Shown here piece by piece: positions 25,624 through 34,206 of a stretch of 64,000 bases of DNA (the stretch's first letter is position 1; each line of letters opens with the position of its first letter). Source of the DNA: Clostridia bacterium (GTDB lineage: Bacteria > Acidobacteriota > Terriglobia > Terriglobales > Acidobacteriaceae). The position numbers were made by a program, and so were the translations under genes. The stretch covers positions 558,001 through 622,000 of the forward strand of contig DATMYA010000008.1 in assembly GCA_035561135.1 (NCBI GenBank), read 5' to 3'. Below the pieces are notes generated by a model. That model was given only the letters and a program-made list of their open reading frames with translations. It did no database searches and was not told where the DNA came from.

Positions 25624-26733
25624 TTAAGAGACTATCGCCTCGCGTGAGGCATCCTGCCCATTGCCTGTATACGTGCGCTCGACTGCGCGTTCGAACTGCT
25701 GCGCCCGCATGTCACTGGTATGCTCCGCGAGTACGCGCTCTTGCGCTCTTTTCCCGATCGAGTGCAAAGCCGCTTCGTCCAGAGTGCGTAAATAGCGCAC
25801 AACGTCTTCCGCTGTCGTCGGCAGCAGTATCTGCTCCCCCGGAGTAAAGAACGATTCCAGGCCGGGCCAGTTGTCCGAAACGATGGTCGCTCCGCATGCC
25901 GCGGCTTCAAACAGACGCACCGAAGGCGAGTAGCCCGCCATCACCATGTCACGCCGCGTTACGTTCAATGTCAATCGTGAAGACGAGTAGAAGTGCGGAT
26001 GCCAGCGCGGATTCAGGTGATTGATGCGGCGCACATTTGCGGGCCACTTCACCTTTCTTGGATATTGCGGTCCAGCAACAATAAAGTGCCGATCCGGCAG
26101 TAAACGGGCGGGCGCGCAGAGCAGGTCGTCGATCTTCGGCTGACGATCGGGCGCATACGTTCCCATGTAACTGAGATCGCAGGTAAATCGCTTTGCCACC
26201 GGGAACCTGTGGTACTTGTCCGGATCAAAGCTGCAGTAGAGCGGTACGGCTGCGGTTGCGCCGAATCGTGCTTCTATCTCGCGAAGCGTTGGGCCGCCCG
26301 TGAAGCTGAAATACACGTCAAAGCCCGCGATCTGGTCGGCGCGCAAGTACTCTGTCACGCCACTTTCGCGCAGCTTCGCGATGGTGATTGGCGTATCAAT
26401 GTCGTAGAAGGTTTTCGCGCGCGCGGGCGAATCGAACACGAGATTCGTCGCGGCGATGCCATTGGGAAAATAGGAGCCGACCACAGCCACGTCGCAATCC
26501 GCCAGGTGACGGCGTGCCTGCGGCACCACGGCATCCCACTCTTCGTACAAGTGCAGATCGCAGAACTCAGGGTTGGGAAGATCGCGATTCGAAGCGTACC
26601 ACTCCACATCTTTTTCGAAGAACACGATGCGGTGTCCACGCGAATGTAACGCTCGCGCCAGCGCCCGAAACGTGGTGGCGTGTCCGTTGCCCCAGGACGA
26701 CGTGATCGAGAGCCCAAATATAACGATCTTCAT
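25624..26733 (-). CDS. CgeB-like glycosyltransferase 1
   Basis: A 369-residue protein starting MKIVIFGLSITSSWGNGHAT, a Rossmann-type GT-B start. The C-terminal domain holds the CgeB/Glyco_trans_1_2 pattern: CDLSYMGTYAPDRQPKIDDL, then LNVTRRDMVMAGYSPSVRLFE and AAACGATIVSDNWPGLESFF, with the acidic residue in RLFEAAA as likely donor-ribose contact. CgeB itself is a Bacillus spore-coat maturation protein; related proteins occur in many glycan clusters. The neighbour at 26761 has the same opening motif and domain order, so the two look like an old tandem duplication. Only 27 bases separate them. Confidence 0.8.
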   Translation of the reverse strand: MKIVIFGLSITSSWGNGHATTFRALARALHSRGHRIVFFEKDVEWYASNRDLPNPEFCDLHLYEEWDAVVPQARRHLADCDVAVVGSYFPNGIAATNLVFDSPARAKTFYDIDTPITIAKLRESGVTEYLRADQIAGFDVYFSFTGGPTLREIEARFGATAAVPLYCSFDPDKYHRFPVAKRFTCDLSYMGTYAPDRQPKIDDLLCAPARLLPDRHFIVAGPQYPRKVKWPANVRRINHLNPRWHPHFYSSSRLTLNVTRRDMVMAGYSPSVRLFEAAACGATIVSDNWPGLESFFTPGEQILLPTTAEDVVRYLRTLDEAALHSIGKRAQERVLAEHTSDMRAQQFERAVERTYTGNGQDASREAIVS

Positions 26734-26760
26734 AGAGCTTGATAGACTTGCACGCGGATT

Positions 26761-27891
26761 TCACGCAATTTTGGCGACATCGCCCGCAGTGACCGCGTTG
26801 AGTGGGACGTTGCCCTGGTAGCACTCGGAACGCGATGACGCCAGCACTTCATTTACCTGCTGGGCACGCAACGAATACGTGTGCTCGGTCAAAGCGTGCT
26901 CGCGCATCGCACGACCAATCCCAAGCGCCTGCTCCGCGGAGTAATCGCGCAGGAAACGCACCACGTCATGCGCGCTGGAGGCGATGAGCAATTCCTTGCC
27001 GGGAACGAAGAATGCCTCAATCCCCATCCACTTATCGGTAATGAGACACGCACTCGCTCCCGCCGCTTCAAAGACACGCGTGGGAGGCGAGAATCCCACC
27101 TTCGCCATGGATTCGCGATTGATGTTCAGCACCATGCGCGCCGAACAGTTAACTCGATTGTGATCGCCGGTACCGACGTGTCCAATCCAGCGAACATTCG
27201 CCGGCATGCGCTTGCCTTCCCAACCTTCACCTCCGAGCATGAATCGCATTTCCGGCGCGAGCTCTGCGGCGCGCAGAAAGAAATCCTCAACTCGCTTTTC
27301 ACGGTCGGGCAAACGGTTGCCAACAAACACCAGGTCGCAAGACAGCGCCGGGTCCGGCATCACAGGATGGTGCGTCTCAGGATCGAGAGCGTTGTAGATG
27401 GGATAACACTTCCTGGCTCCCATCTTCTGGTAATGGCGCACCACGACGTCGCCGCCACCGTACGTAAAAATATAGTCGTATTGCGGAATCAGGGAACGGA
27501 AGTAGTCACTCGCATCGGCTTCCACGCGAGCGAGTGTCGCCGGCGCATCTACATCCCAGAAAGCAACCTGTGTCCCAGCGGCGCGGCATTCCAATACACG
27601 ATGCTCGAGCAGCGCATCTTCCGAACCGATACCGCTATGTTTAATCACCAGGTCGGCGGTCGAAGCCACTCTTAGCAGTTTATCGATGTCGCCCGGCGTC
27701 TGGTACACGATGACTTCCGCGTATTCAATCTCACTGACGTCACGATTTTGCTGGCGACGATAGATATCCGGCTCAGCGAAAGTGATGTGGTGACCCAATG
27801 CCGCGAGATTCTTGTAAATGCCGCGATAGTACGTAGCAGCGCCATTCCAATAAGCCGAGGTAATGCTGGAACCGAACACAAAAATCCTCAT
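26761..27891 (-). CDS. CgeB-like glycosyltransferase 2
   Basis: A 376-residue protein from the ATG at 27891, which overlaps the stop of the previous gene as ATGA. It opens MRIFVFGSSITSAYWNGAAT, nearly the motif of the 25624 gene. The C-terminal domain has CDLVFVGNRLPDREKRVEDF, LNINRESMAKVGFSPPTRVF and GASACLITDKWMGIEAFF. The shared layout suggests a paralogue with another donor or acceptor. It is soluble with no signal peptide. The strict overlap argues that it is made together with the next gene upstream. Confidence 0.8.
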   Translation of the reverse strand: MRIFVFGSSITSAYWNGAATYYRGIYKNLAALGHHITFAEPDIYRRQQNRDVSEIEYAEVIVYQTPGDIDKLLRVASTADLVIKHSGIGSEDALLEHRVLECRAAGTQVAFWDVDAPATLARVEADASDYFRSLIPQYDYIFTYGGGDVVVRHYQKMGARKCYPIYNALDPETHHPVMPDPALSCDLVFVGNRLPDREKRVEDFFLRAAELAPEMRFMLGGEGWEGKRMPANVRWIGHVGTGDHNRVNCSARMVLNINRESMAKVGFSPPTRVFEAAGASACLITDKWMGIEAFFVPGKELLIASSAHDVVRFLRDYSAEQALGIGRAMREHALTEHTYSLRAQQVNEVLASSRSECYQGNVPLNAVTAGDVAKIA

Positions 27892-29006
27892 CGTCCCAGT
27901 TCCTCGAAGATTTCTGAAAGTTGCGCAGCGCGATGCGCGCAAGTGTGCCGCTTACGGATCGTCTCCAGCCCATTCGCGGCGATCTGGCGTCGCGCGGAGT
28001 CATCGCGCAGGAGTTCGTCGATCCTTTCAGCCATCTGTTCTCCATCGTTCACCACGACGTAATCGTCGCCGGGACGGAAAAGATTCTCAGCGTCGGTCCA
28101 GGGCGAGCACGCCAGTGGCACTCCGCAGGCTAGTGCCTCGAAAACGCGAATCGTCGGAATGCCGCTAAGTCCATTCGCATACTGCCGGCGCGGCACGTGC
28201 AATGACAGCACGCTCTGGCCGTAGATCAGCGGCGCAAGCAGGTTCGGAACATACCCTCGGAACTCAATCCCTGCCTCGGCCAGAGTTCGCAGTCCATGCT
28301 CGGGATAACGCACACCATGCACCGCAAACTTGCGGTTGCTCAAGGCTGCCGCCGGCTGGACGAGGAACTCCATCAGTTCACGCGTACGTTCGTCGTCACC
28401 CCAGTTGCCTATCCAGACGACATCCGCCGTTTTTGGCGCGTTCAGCGGGTGAAATACCGAAACATCGGCGGCCTCATGGAATGTCCACACTTCCGGAATT
28501 CCAAAACCGTCTTTGTAAATCCGCCGTATCGCGTCGCCGAAGGCGAGTACGCCATCGAACAAATGCAAATGGAAGCGCAGGATTTCGCCCGCACTGGTAT
28601 ATGCGCGATGGTGGGTGTCATGGAAAAGCGCACGAAAGCCGTACTGCCGCTTCTTTGCGAGCACGGCGTTCGCGACCGCAGGATCGTTCCATTCATGAAG
28701 AATGACGATGTCTGCGTCTTGCAACTCCTCGGTTAGAAAACTCTCAAAGGTTTCGTCTCGCTTATAAAAACGGATGTCGAGTTCCGGGTACGTTTTGCGG
28801 AAAACGTCGATGGCTTCAATGGCCATCTCGCCTTCCTGCTTGACGAGATTTTTGAGCGACCAGGCGCCCAGTTCTTCGTAGCAGCGCACCTCGTGACCCA
28901 GGCGGCCCAGTTCGCGAACAAGCCCCCGAAGGAAGTGCGCGTTGCCGTGGTTCCAGTCGCTCACCCAGGAATGGGCGAAGAAGCGGATTTGCAACTTCTG
29001 CGTCAT
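27888..29006 (-). CDS. CgeB-like glycosyltransferase 3
   Basis: A 372-residue protein from the ATG at 29006, which overlaps the stop of the preceding GT4 gene as ATGA; the open frame extends upstream inside that gene but cannot be used. It starts MTQKLQIRFFAHSWVSDWNH and then GNAHFLRGLVRELGRLGHEV, a GT-B N-domain. The C-terminal half contains DVVWIGNWGDDERTRELMEF, LHVPRRQYANGLSGIPTIRV and FEALACGVPLACSPWTDAENLF, which ends in the CgeB-type donor site. It is more distant from the two other CgeB-like proteins than they are from each other. Substrate unknown. Confidence 0.8.
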   Translation of the reverse strand: MTQKLQIRFFAHSWVSDWNHGNAHFLRGLVRELGRLGHEVRCYEELGAWSLKNLVKQEGEMAIEAIDVFRKTYPELDIRFYKRDETFESFLTEELQDADIVILHEWNDPAVANAVLAKKRQYGFRALFHDTHHRAYTSAGEILRFHLHLFDGVLAFGDAIRRIYKDGFGIPEVWTFHEAADVSVFHPLNAPKTADVVWIGNWGDDERTRELMEFLVQPAAALSNRKFAVHGVRYPEHGLRTLAEAGIEFRGYVPNLLAPLIYGQSVLSLHVPRRQYANGLSGIPTIRVFEALACGVPLACSPWTDAENLFRPGDDYVVVNDGEQMAERIDELLRDDSARRQIAANGLETIRKRHTCAHRAAQLSEIFEELGR

Positions 29007-30112
29007 GCCGCCGCTCCCGCCGGTGCCATGGTCTTGTAAAGATTCATGTAGTCCTTGACCATGCGCTCTGCGGTGAAGCGCTGGCGTGCGCGGTTGTATG
29101 CAAGATTCGCGTACGTAAGCCGAAGCTCGCGGTCTGTGTGGAGCCGCTCGATGGTCGAGGCCAAACTCTGCGCATCGTTGTAGCGGAAGTAACAGGCCGT
29201 CTGTCCCCAGATTTCGTGGAACGTGGGAATGTCGTTCGCGACGATAGCACAACGCGAAAGCGCTGCTTCGAGCGGCGCAAGCCCGAAAGGCTCGTATCGC
29301 GAGGTCGCCGCGTACATGCAGGCGCGCCCATAGAGTTGCCGAAGTTGGCCTTCACTCTGCGGACCCTCGCAATGCACGCGCGGCTTTGTATCATCCACCG
29401 TTTTCGCATCACTGCGAAACGCCGCATCGGCGTGTTCTTCTGCTCCCGCGATGTAAATGGGTACGACGGGCGCGACTTGCGCAAGCAGTGACACTTGCTT
29501 CCCTGCGTCCCACAAACGACCGACGGAAACGACGAACTCTTCTTTTGTCGTGTGCGGATTGAACAACCCGGGATTGCGTCCGTTGTAAATCACCGTGCCA
29601 TGGTTCGGCTTGCCATAGTGAAGGCCAACCTGGTCAAGCATCCACTGTGTCGGCGCAACAACAACGTTCGCATTATCCAAGCCGGCACTCACCGCTTCCC
29701 GATACCAGCGCAGCCACTCAACATCGCGAGCGTCTTCGCCTTTCACGGCCGCCCACCAACTGGCCACATCGCTGTGTGCCACCACGATTTTTGGTACCGA
29801 GACCGGAAGCGCTCCATAGCAGTACTGGTTGATGTGCAACAGGTCGGGCTTTGTCTCTTCAATCAGCGACAGCAGGTAATCCGATGACGCCTGAAAATCT
29901 TGCTCGGCTTCCTGCATCCACTCCAGCCGGAAAGCAGTCGGATGGTAGTTCAGCCCTCGCAGCCCTTCCATCCACTCCACCTGCGAGGTCGTGGGAATTT
30001 CCCCAAAGCTCACGAGCGTTACCTGTACACCGTGGCGAATGAGTCCGGTGACAAGTTCCCGCGCGTAAGTCCAAACGCCGCCTACCGTGTCTGCTGTAAC
30101 AAGTACGTGCAC
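29003..30112 (-). CDS. GT4-type glycosyltransferase 2
   Basis: A 369-residue protein starting MHVLVTADTVGGVWTYAREL, a family 4 GT-B start. The second domain has FVVSVGRLWDAGKQVSLLAQ, then SRYEPFGLAPLEAALSRCAI with the E-x7-E motif typical of retaining GT4 enzymes. It is cytoplasmic. Its start follows the epimerase stop after 100 bases with no recognisable terminator between, and its stop overlaps the next gene. This is the usual partner arrangement where an epimerase makes the donor sugar for adjacent transferases; which transferase uses it is unknown. Confidence 0.85.
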   Translation of the reverse strand: MHVLVTADTVGGVWTYARELVTGLIRHGVQVTLVSFGEIPTTSQVEWMEGLRGLNYHPTAFRLEWMQEAEQDFQASSDYLLSLIEETKPDLLHINQYCYGALPVSVPKIVVAHSDVASWWAAVKGEDARDVEWLRWYREAVSAGLDNANVVVAPTQWMLDQVGLHYGKPNHGTVIYNGRNPGLFNPHTTKEEFVVSVGRLWDAGKQVSLLAQVAPVVPIYIAGAEEHADAAFRSDAKTVDDTKPRVHCEGPQSEGQLRQLYGRACMYAATSRYEPFGLAPLEAALSRCAIVANDIPTFHEIWGQTACYFRYNDAQSLASTIERLHTDRELRLTYANLAYNRARQRFTAERMVKDYMNLYKTMAPAGAAA

Positions 30113-30212
30113 TGCGATCCGCTTCCTGCCGGGATTTCGTCAAGCATCAACCCAAGATTGCGATTCACGGGCCGCGTCGCCCAGTGATTAAAGGTGCAGC
30201 AGCGGGAAATGC

Positions 30213-31331
30213 TTAGACCGTGAGCCCAAAGGCGCTGAGTTCCTGCGCCGCTTCGTGCGCGCGATCGACCGCTGTCTGCGACCGCAGCCACCCAACCAGT
30301 TCCTGCACGCCATCATGGAAGCGGTACCTGGGCCGGTAGCCGAGCACGCGCTCTGTAGTGGAGATGTCCGCAAAGCAGTGGCGGATGTCACCAGCACGGT
30401 ACTTTCCCGTGAACTCCGCTTGCAGATCCGAGCCCAGCGACTGCGCCAACGTGCTGCCAACTTCGCGTATTGCGATTGGGTATCCGGAACCGACATTGAG
30501 CGCCATTCCATCCGCTTCGTGGCGGTCCATCGCAAGCATGTTGGCCTGTACCACGTCATGCACGCTGACGAAATCCCTCATCTGTTCGCCGTCCTCGAAC
30601 ACCATCGGGGCGAGGTGGTTCAGCAATCGCGAGGCGAAGATCGCAGCCACGCCGGTGTATGGATTCGACAGCGCCTGCCGCGTGCCATAGATGTTGAAGT
30701 AGCGCATCGCGACCACCGGCACGTTGTACGTGCGGCCAAATAGCAGCGTCATCTCCTCCTGATCTTTTTTCGACAACGCATAGATAGACGTGTACTGCAA
30801 CGGCTTCGACTCGCGCGTCGCGACTGGTTGCAACTCGCGACCGCAGGCCGGGCAAGCGACTTCCCACTGCCGGGCTTTCAATCGTTCAATCGGACGAGGC
30901 GGCGGCGCCACTTCACCGTGCTCGCCGCAACGATACTGCCCTTCTCCATAGATCGACATCGATGACGCCACGATCAGCTTCTCGCACTTGAGCTTGCCAT
31001 CGAGAATCACTTGCAACAGGTTGGCGGTGCCCTGTGTGTTGATCTCGATGTAACGCGCAATCTCGTACATCGATTGCCCCACGCCAACGGCGGCGGCGAG
31101 GTGATAGATGACATCGATCTTTTCGACGGCCTGGCGCAATGCCTGCACGTCGCGCATGTCGCCCCGCATCAGTTCCACGTCTGCCGCAAGATAATCAGGG
31201 CGTCCACTTAAATGCACTTGCTCGGTCAGGTTGTCGAATACGCGCACATTGTGCCCAGCAGCGAGAAGCGCGTCTACAGTGTGTGAACCGACGAATCCTG
31301 CACCACCTGTAACAAGAACTCGCTTTCCCAT
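30213..31331 (-). CDS. NAD-dependent nucleotide-sugar epimerase/dehydratase with Cys-rich insertion
   Basis: A 372-residue extended short-chain dehydrogenase. Rossmann NAD motif VTGGAGFVGS (7-16), Ser in ASSMSIYG and the YALSK catalytic Tyr/Lys are present. Between the Ser and Tyr strands lies an insertion with YRCGEH and VACPACGREL, four Cys that could bind zinc. From memory this insertion occurs in enzymes related to dTDP-L-rhamnose 4-epimerase and WbiB-type proteins. The substrate is a nucleotide sugar, identity unproven. Its ATG shares one base with the TAA of the glycosidase gene (TAATG), so translation is probably coupled. Confidence 0.82.
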   Translation of the reverse strand: MGKRVLVTGGAGFVGSHTVDALLAAGHNVRVFDNLTEQVHLSGRPDYLAADVELMRGDMRDVQALRQAVEKIDVIYHLAAAVGVGQSMYEIARYIEINTQGTANLLQVILDGKLKCEKLIVASSMSIYGEGQYRCGEHGEVAPPPRPIERLKARQWEVACPACGRELQPVATRESKPLQYTSIYALSKKDQEEMTLLFGRTYNVPVVAMRYFNIYGTRQALSNPYTGVAAIFASRLLNHLAPMVFEDGEQMRDFVSVHDVVQANMLAMDRHEADGMALNVGSGYPIAIREVGSTLAQSLGSDLQAEFTGKYRAGDIRHCFADISTTERVLGYRPRYRFHDGVQELVGWLRSQTAVDRAHEAAQELSAFGLTV

Positions 31332-32275
31332 TATTCGTTGGCTCCCACCACAACACCGTCACGGGGATGGTTAGTGATGTGCTTCGTTTCCGAACGCGGT
31401 GGTGCATAGCGCGACACCGCCCAGCGCGCAAACTCCGCAAACGTTTCGGGATTTTTCGGCGGACTCGTGTAATGCGGGACGATTCCCAGATGTTCCGGCG
31501 TGAAACAGAGCGTCATCGTGGTTTCAAACTCTTGCAGCGCCGATATCTGGCGGTCGAACCATTGTTCGGCATTAGGCCGGAACGAATCGGCCCAACTAAT
31601 ACCTGTACGCAGATACTTCACTCCAAGCTTGCGCAGCCAATCCACTCCAACGTCGAGCCGGTGATCCTCGAAATGAAACCACTGACAAATGCCCATGCCT
31701 TCAGGAAAAACACCGACGGCAGGCTTCGGCGTACCGTCTTCGCGGATGAGTCCCATGTAGTAGTGCCGGTAGTATGCGCTGCCCTCTGCTTCTCTATGAC
31801 GTGTGGTTGCCGTCCAGGTTTTCGGAAGATCGAACAAGCTGTACCAGTGCACGCGCTCGACGCGGTTCAGAAGCAGCTCGGCTGTTTTCTGAATGCCGAA
31901 TCCCTGGACTTCATCCGCGCCAAACGACGACGCGCCGGCCTCGGAAACCCAAATGGGCTTCTGCACTACCGCGCTCACTTCGTCCAGCTTCGCCGGCCAC
32001 TCGTTGATGTTCCAGTGGTTCCAGTCCAACGGGAAACCGTGCACCGCAACCACGTCAATCGCGTCCATGACTCCATACGAATCGAGCAGTTTAAGAAAGT
32101 TCGGATCGATGGGGGAGATACCACCTAGAACGAGCTTCAGTCTGGGATTGACGGAGCGCACAGCGCGTACTCCCGCCAGCAGCATCTCGGCGAACATCTT
32201 CCAATTGGGATCGATCTTGAAATCCCAATGGGAAAGATTGTTCGGCTCATTCCAGATCATGACGGCTTCTACCAT
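31331..32275 (-). CDS. TIM-barrel glycosidase-like protein with permuted order
   Basis: A 314-residue protein. Residues 1-13 (MVEAVMIWNEPNN) hold the acid/base Glu10 of a clan GH-A enzyme, and WVSEAGASS holds the likely nucleophile Glu112; the spacing of about 100 residues is normal. However, the acid/base lies on barrel strand 4 in clan GH-A, and an in-frame TAA just before the ATG shows that strands 1-3 are not coded ahead of it. A segment that looks like them (ICQWFHFEDHRLDVGVDWLR and LGVKYLRTGISWADSFRP) comes at about 195-300. GH39/beta-xylosidase-like is the nearest label. No signal peptide, so it acts inside the cell, perhaps as a transglycosidase or a trimming enzyme. Confidence 0.7.
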   Translation of the reverse strand: MVEAVMIWNEPNNLSHWDFKIDPNWKMFAEMLLAGVRAVRSVNPRLKLVLGGISPIDPNFLKLLDSYGVMDAIDVVAVHGFPLDWNHWNINEWPAKLDEVSAVVQKPIWVSEAGASSFGADEVQGFGIQKTAELLLNRVERVHWYSLFDLPKTWTATTRHREAEGSAYYRHYYMGLIREDGTPKPAVGVFPEGMGICQWFHFEDHRLDVGVDWLRKLGVKYLRTGISWADSFRPNAEQWFDRQISALQEFETTMTLCFTPEHLGIVPHYTSPPKNPETFAEFARWAVSRYAPPRSETKHITNHPRDGVVVGANE

Positions 32276-32312
32276 GAAGGGTCCCTTTCGTTATCAGCCT
32301 GTCAGAGTTCGG

Positions 32313-33143
32313 CTACAGCCTGCCAGACAGTTCGAGGTCGAGGACGTACTGGCCATTGCGGCTCACGTCTTCCCCGGGGGCACAGATCCATGTTTCGGAT
32401 TCAGGGTGCTCCAGGATCTTCAGCCCTGAGCTACGCAGCATGGCTTCGGCAGCCGCGCGATTGGGTATCCACCAGTTGGTCTGGTCATTTGCGTAACTGT
32501 GCTCGATGAAGTACATCCGCGGGAACTCCGGGTGCGTGAATATCTCCTTGTTCCAGAAGTGATAGTTCTTCTCCCACTCGCGCACCTGTTCGGAACCGCG
32601 AATCATCGTCTGGAATAGCAGCTTCTCGCCGACCTTCTTTACAACCTTGTCCAGTGCAAACAGCGGGTAACGGAGGTGGTAGAGCACGCCCATAAAGATT
32701 ACAAAGTCGAACTGGCCTGGAATCGTGTCGACATCATAGACAGAGCAATTCTGAAATTCGATGTCGAGCCCCAGCTTCTTCGCCGCAAACCGTCCCTGGT
32801 TCAGGTATCGCTCGTCGATATCGATACCCAGCACGCGTTCTGCCCCACGGCGTTTCATCTCGATTGAGTAGAATCCGCCGTTGCAGCCGATATCGAGCAC
32901 GGTTGCACCCGTGAGGTCGTTCGGAACCGTGGGCTCGATGTGCTTCCACTTCACATTCGGGAAGTCACCAAGAAAGTGCTTTGGAGCAGTTGGGACACCG
33001 AACAGGTCGATGTTGTGGAACCATTCGCCCAGTTCCTCGACTTCCTTCGTCAGCGCCTCGCGGTCGGCCATGCCGGACGGGCTGCTCGGGACAGCGACAT
33101 CTGAACCGGAGTTTTGCGGAGTGCCGTGCAGGTGTGTAGACAT
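32313..33143 (-). CDS. SAM-dependent methyltransferase, TIGR04290-like
   Basis: A 276-residue class I methyltransferase. After a variable 25-residue head come ELGEWFHNIDLFGVPTAP and the SAM site TVLDIGCNGGFYSIEMKRRG; acidic DIDERYL follows strand 2, and FVIFMGVLYHLRYP marks motif IV/post-I region. The protein resembles, from memory, family TIGR04290 (Rta_06860 type), described only computationally next to glycosyltransferases; CmoB-like tRNA enzymes share the fold. It would methylate a sugar or lipid in this context. It is the first gene of the leftward cluster, 37 bases before the glycosidase. Met1 and Met25 are both possible starts; neither has a strong ribosome site. Confidence 0.78.
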   Translation of the reverse strand: MSTHLHGTPQNSGSDVAVPSSPSGMADREALTKEVEELGEWFHNIDLFGVPTAPKHFLGDFPNVKWKHIEPTVPNDLTGATVLDIGCNGGFYSIEMKRRGAERVLGIDIDERYLNQGRFAAKKLGLDIEFQNCSVYDVDTIPGQFDFVIFMGVLYHLRYPLFALDKVVKKVGEKLLFQTMIRGSEQVREWEKNYHFWNKEIFTHPEFPRMYFIEHSYANDQTNWWIPNRAAAEAMLRSSGLKILEHPESETWICAPGEDVSRNGQYVLDLELSGRL

Positions 33144-33297
33144 GGTCGTGGTACGCCGGGGCGCTGCTCCGCCCGTTCAGGCGAAGTTAGATGCGGCCGA
33201 GCTACTTGGGATGCCCCGCAAGTGTGCAGCAATGTCACGGATTTTGACCCTCGCCTCTCCTCATCCGACAAGTGCGTGGGGTCACCCGTGAACGGCG

Positions 33298-33444
33298 CTA
33301 CACTGCCCGCCGTCCGGTCGCCAAATTGATGATCGCGACGATAATTGCGATCACGAGCAGTACGTGGATCAGGCTGCCGGCGACGTGGAAGCCCCAACCG
33401 AGCAACCACAAGATCAACAAAATCGCGAAGATTGTCCAAAGCAT
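33298..33444 (-). CDS. 48-residue hydrophobic protein, lmo0937 family
   Basis: MLWTIFAILLILWLLGWGFH opens a 48-residue protein with two membrane helices around a short VAGS turn and a basic end (GRRAV). AGGTGA lies eight bases before the ATG. The pattern matches the lmo0937/DUF5670 family of tiny membrane proteins that often appear under stress control. A much longer frame reaches 33687 but the extra part is low-complexity and lacks a ribosome site. It stands alone between the carbohydrate cluster and the regulator group. Confidence 0.8.
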   Translation of the reverse strand: MLWTIFAILLILWLLGWGFHVAGSLIHVLLVIAIIVAIINLATGRRAV

Positions 33445-33638
33445 ATGGTCACCTAACGCCAGAGGGGAGCTGGCTCTCCCAAGGTGAGAGTCTGCCTCGC
33501 AATGCCGAGTTGTCTGTTTCGCCCGCCAACGCGGAGACCGTGACTCTCTCGACTCGCGACTTCTACAGGCAAAAAAGGGACGCACCCGCTCAGGAGGAGA
33601 CGGGCGCGCGCCCAGAGTAGCCAGATTTCCCACTGCAA

Positions 33639-34127
33639 CTACTGAATCGATTCCAGGCGGTTGCGTATCTGTGTCGCGAGTTGGCATACCGAGCGAAGCT
33701 TCGCCTGTGCATCGTGTGGCAACTCGGGAATGTGTAACGCCAGTTCCGATGACAGCAGGATGCCCGTAATCGCTCCGCGGATTTCGCTTCGAAGCAGAGA
33801 CTCCGCCGCGCGCATAGCGATCAAGCGCTCCTCCTCGTGTCGCCGCATGGCTTTCTTCACCTCGCGCGTAATCCTCTCGGTACTGCTAATCGGAAGGTTC
33901 ACGTAGATTGGTACCGCCAGGCCGGAGATGTGGAGGAGGGTATCCACACCTTCGGGTTCGGTTTCAACCAGCGGCTCATCCAGCACCACTGCGGAATACT
34001 CACTGCCGCGCAGCAGCGCATTCGCGCGGCGAAGGTTAGCGGCAACCTCAACCTGCTCAGACACCGCGACCGCCAGGGCCGCCGCGCACTCGACGCTACG
34101 GGCAGAAGAAGACACCATCAGAATCAT
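33639..34127 (-). CDS. Degenerate receiver fused to a His-less dimerisation helix
   Basis: A 162-residue protein from the ATG at 34127; Met1 of a longer frame at 34187 is less likely. Residues 1-105 follow a response-regulator receiver fold: the usual acidic pair is replaced by Ser (MVSSSARS), the phospho-acceptor Asp may be the one in AVVLDEPL, and the conserved Lys of strand 5 is missing (YVNLPISS). Residues 110-162 resemble the dimerisation helix of a histidine kinase, but the H-box position reads SEIRGAITGIL, Ser replacing His. No ATPase domain. It probably acts by protein contact. It follows the NtrC gene by 79 bases on the same strand. Confidence 0.6.
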   Translation of the reverse strand: MILMVSSSARSVECAAALAVAVSEQVEVAANLRRANALLRGSEYSAVVLDEPLVETEPEGVDTLLHISGLAVPIYVNLPISSTERITREVKKAMRRHEEERLIAMRAAESLLRSEIRGAITGILLSSELALHIPELPHDAQAKLRSVCQLATQIRNRLESIQ

Positions 34128-34206
34128 CGACTCGCTCCATTCAGGCGCGCAGGCACACAACTCTGCGCTCAACGCTCGTGCAGCCAATCAGCAGCCGTAT
34201 GCGGCG

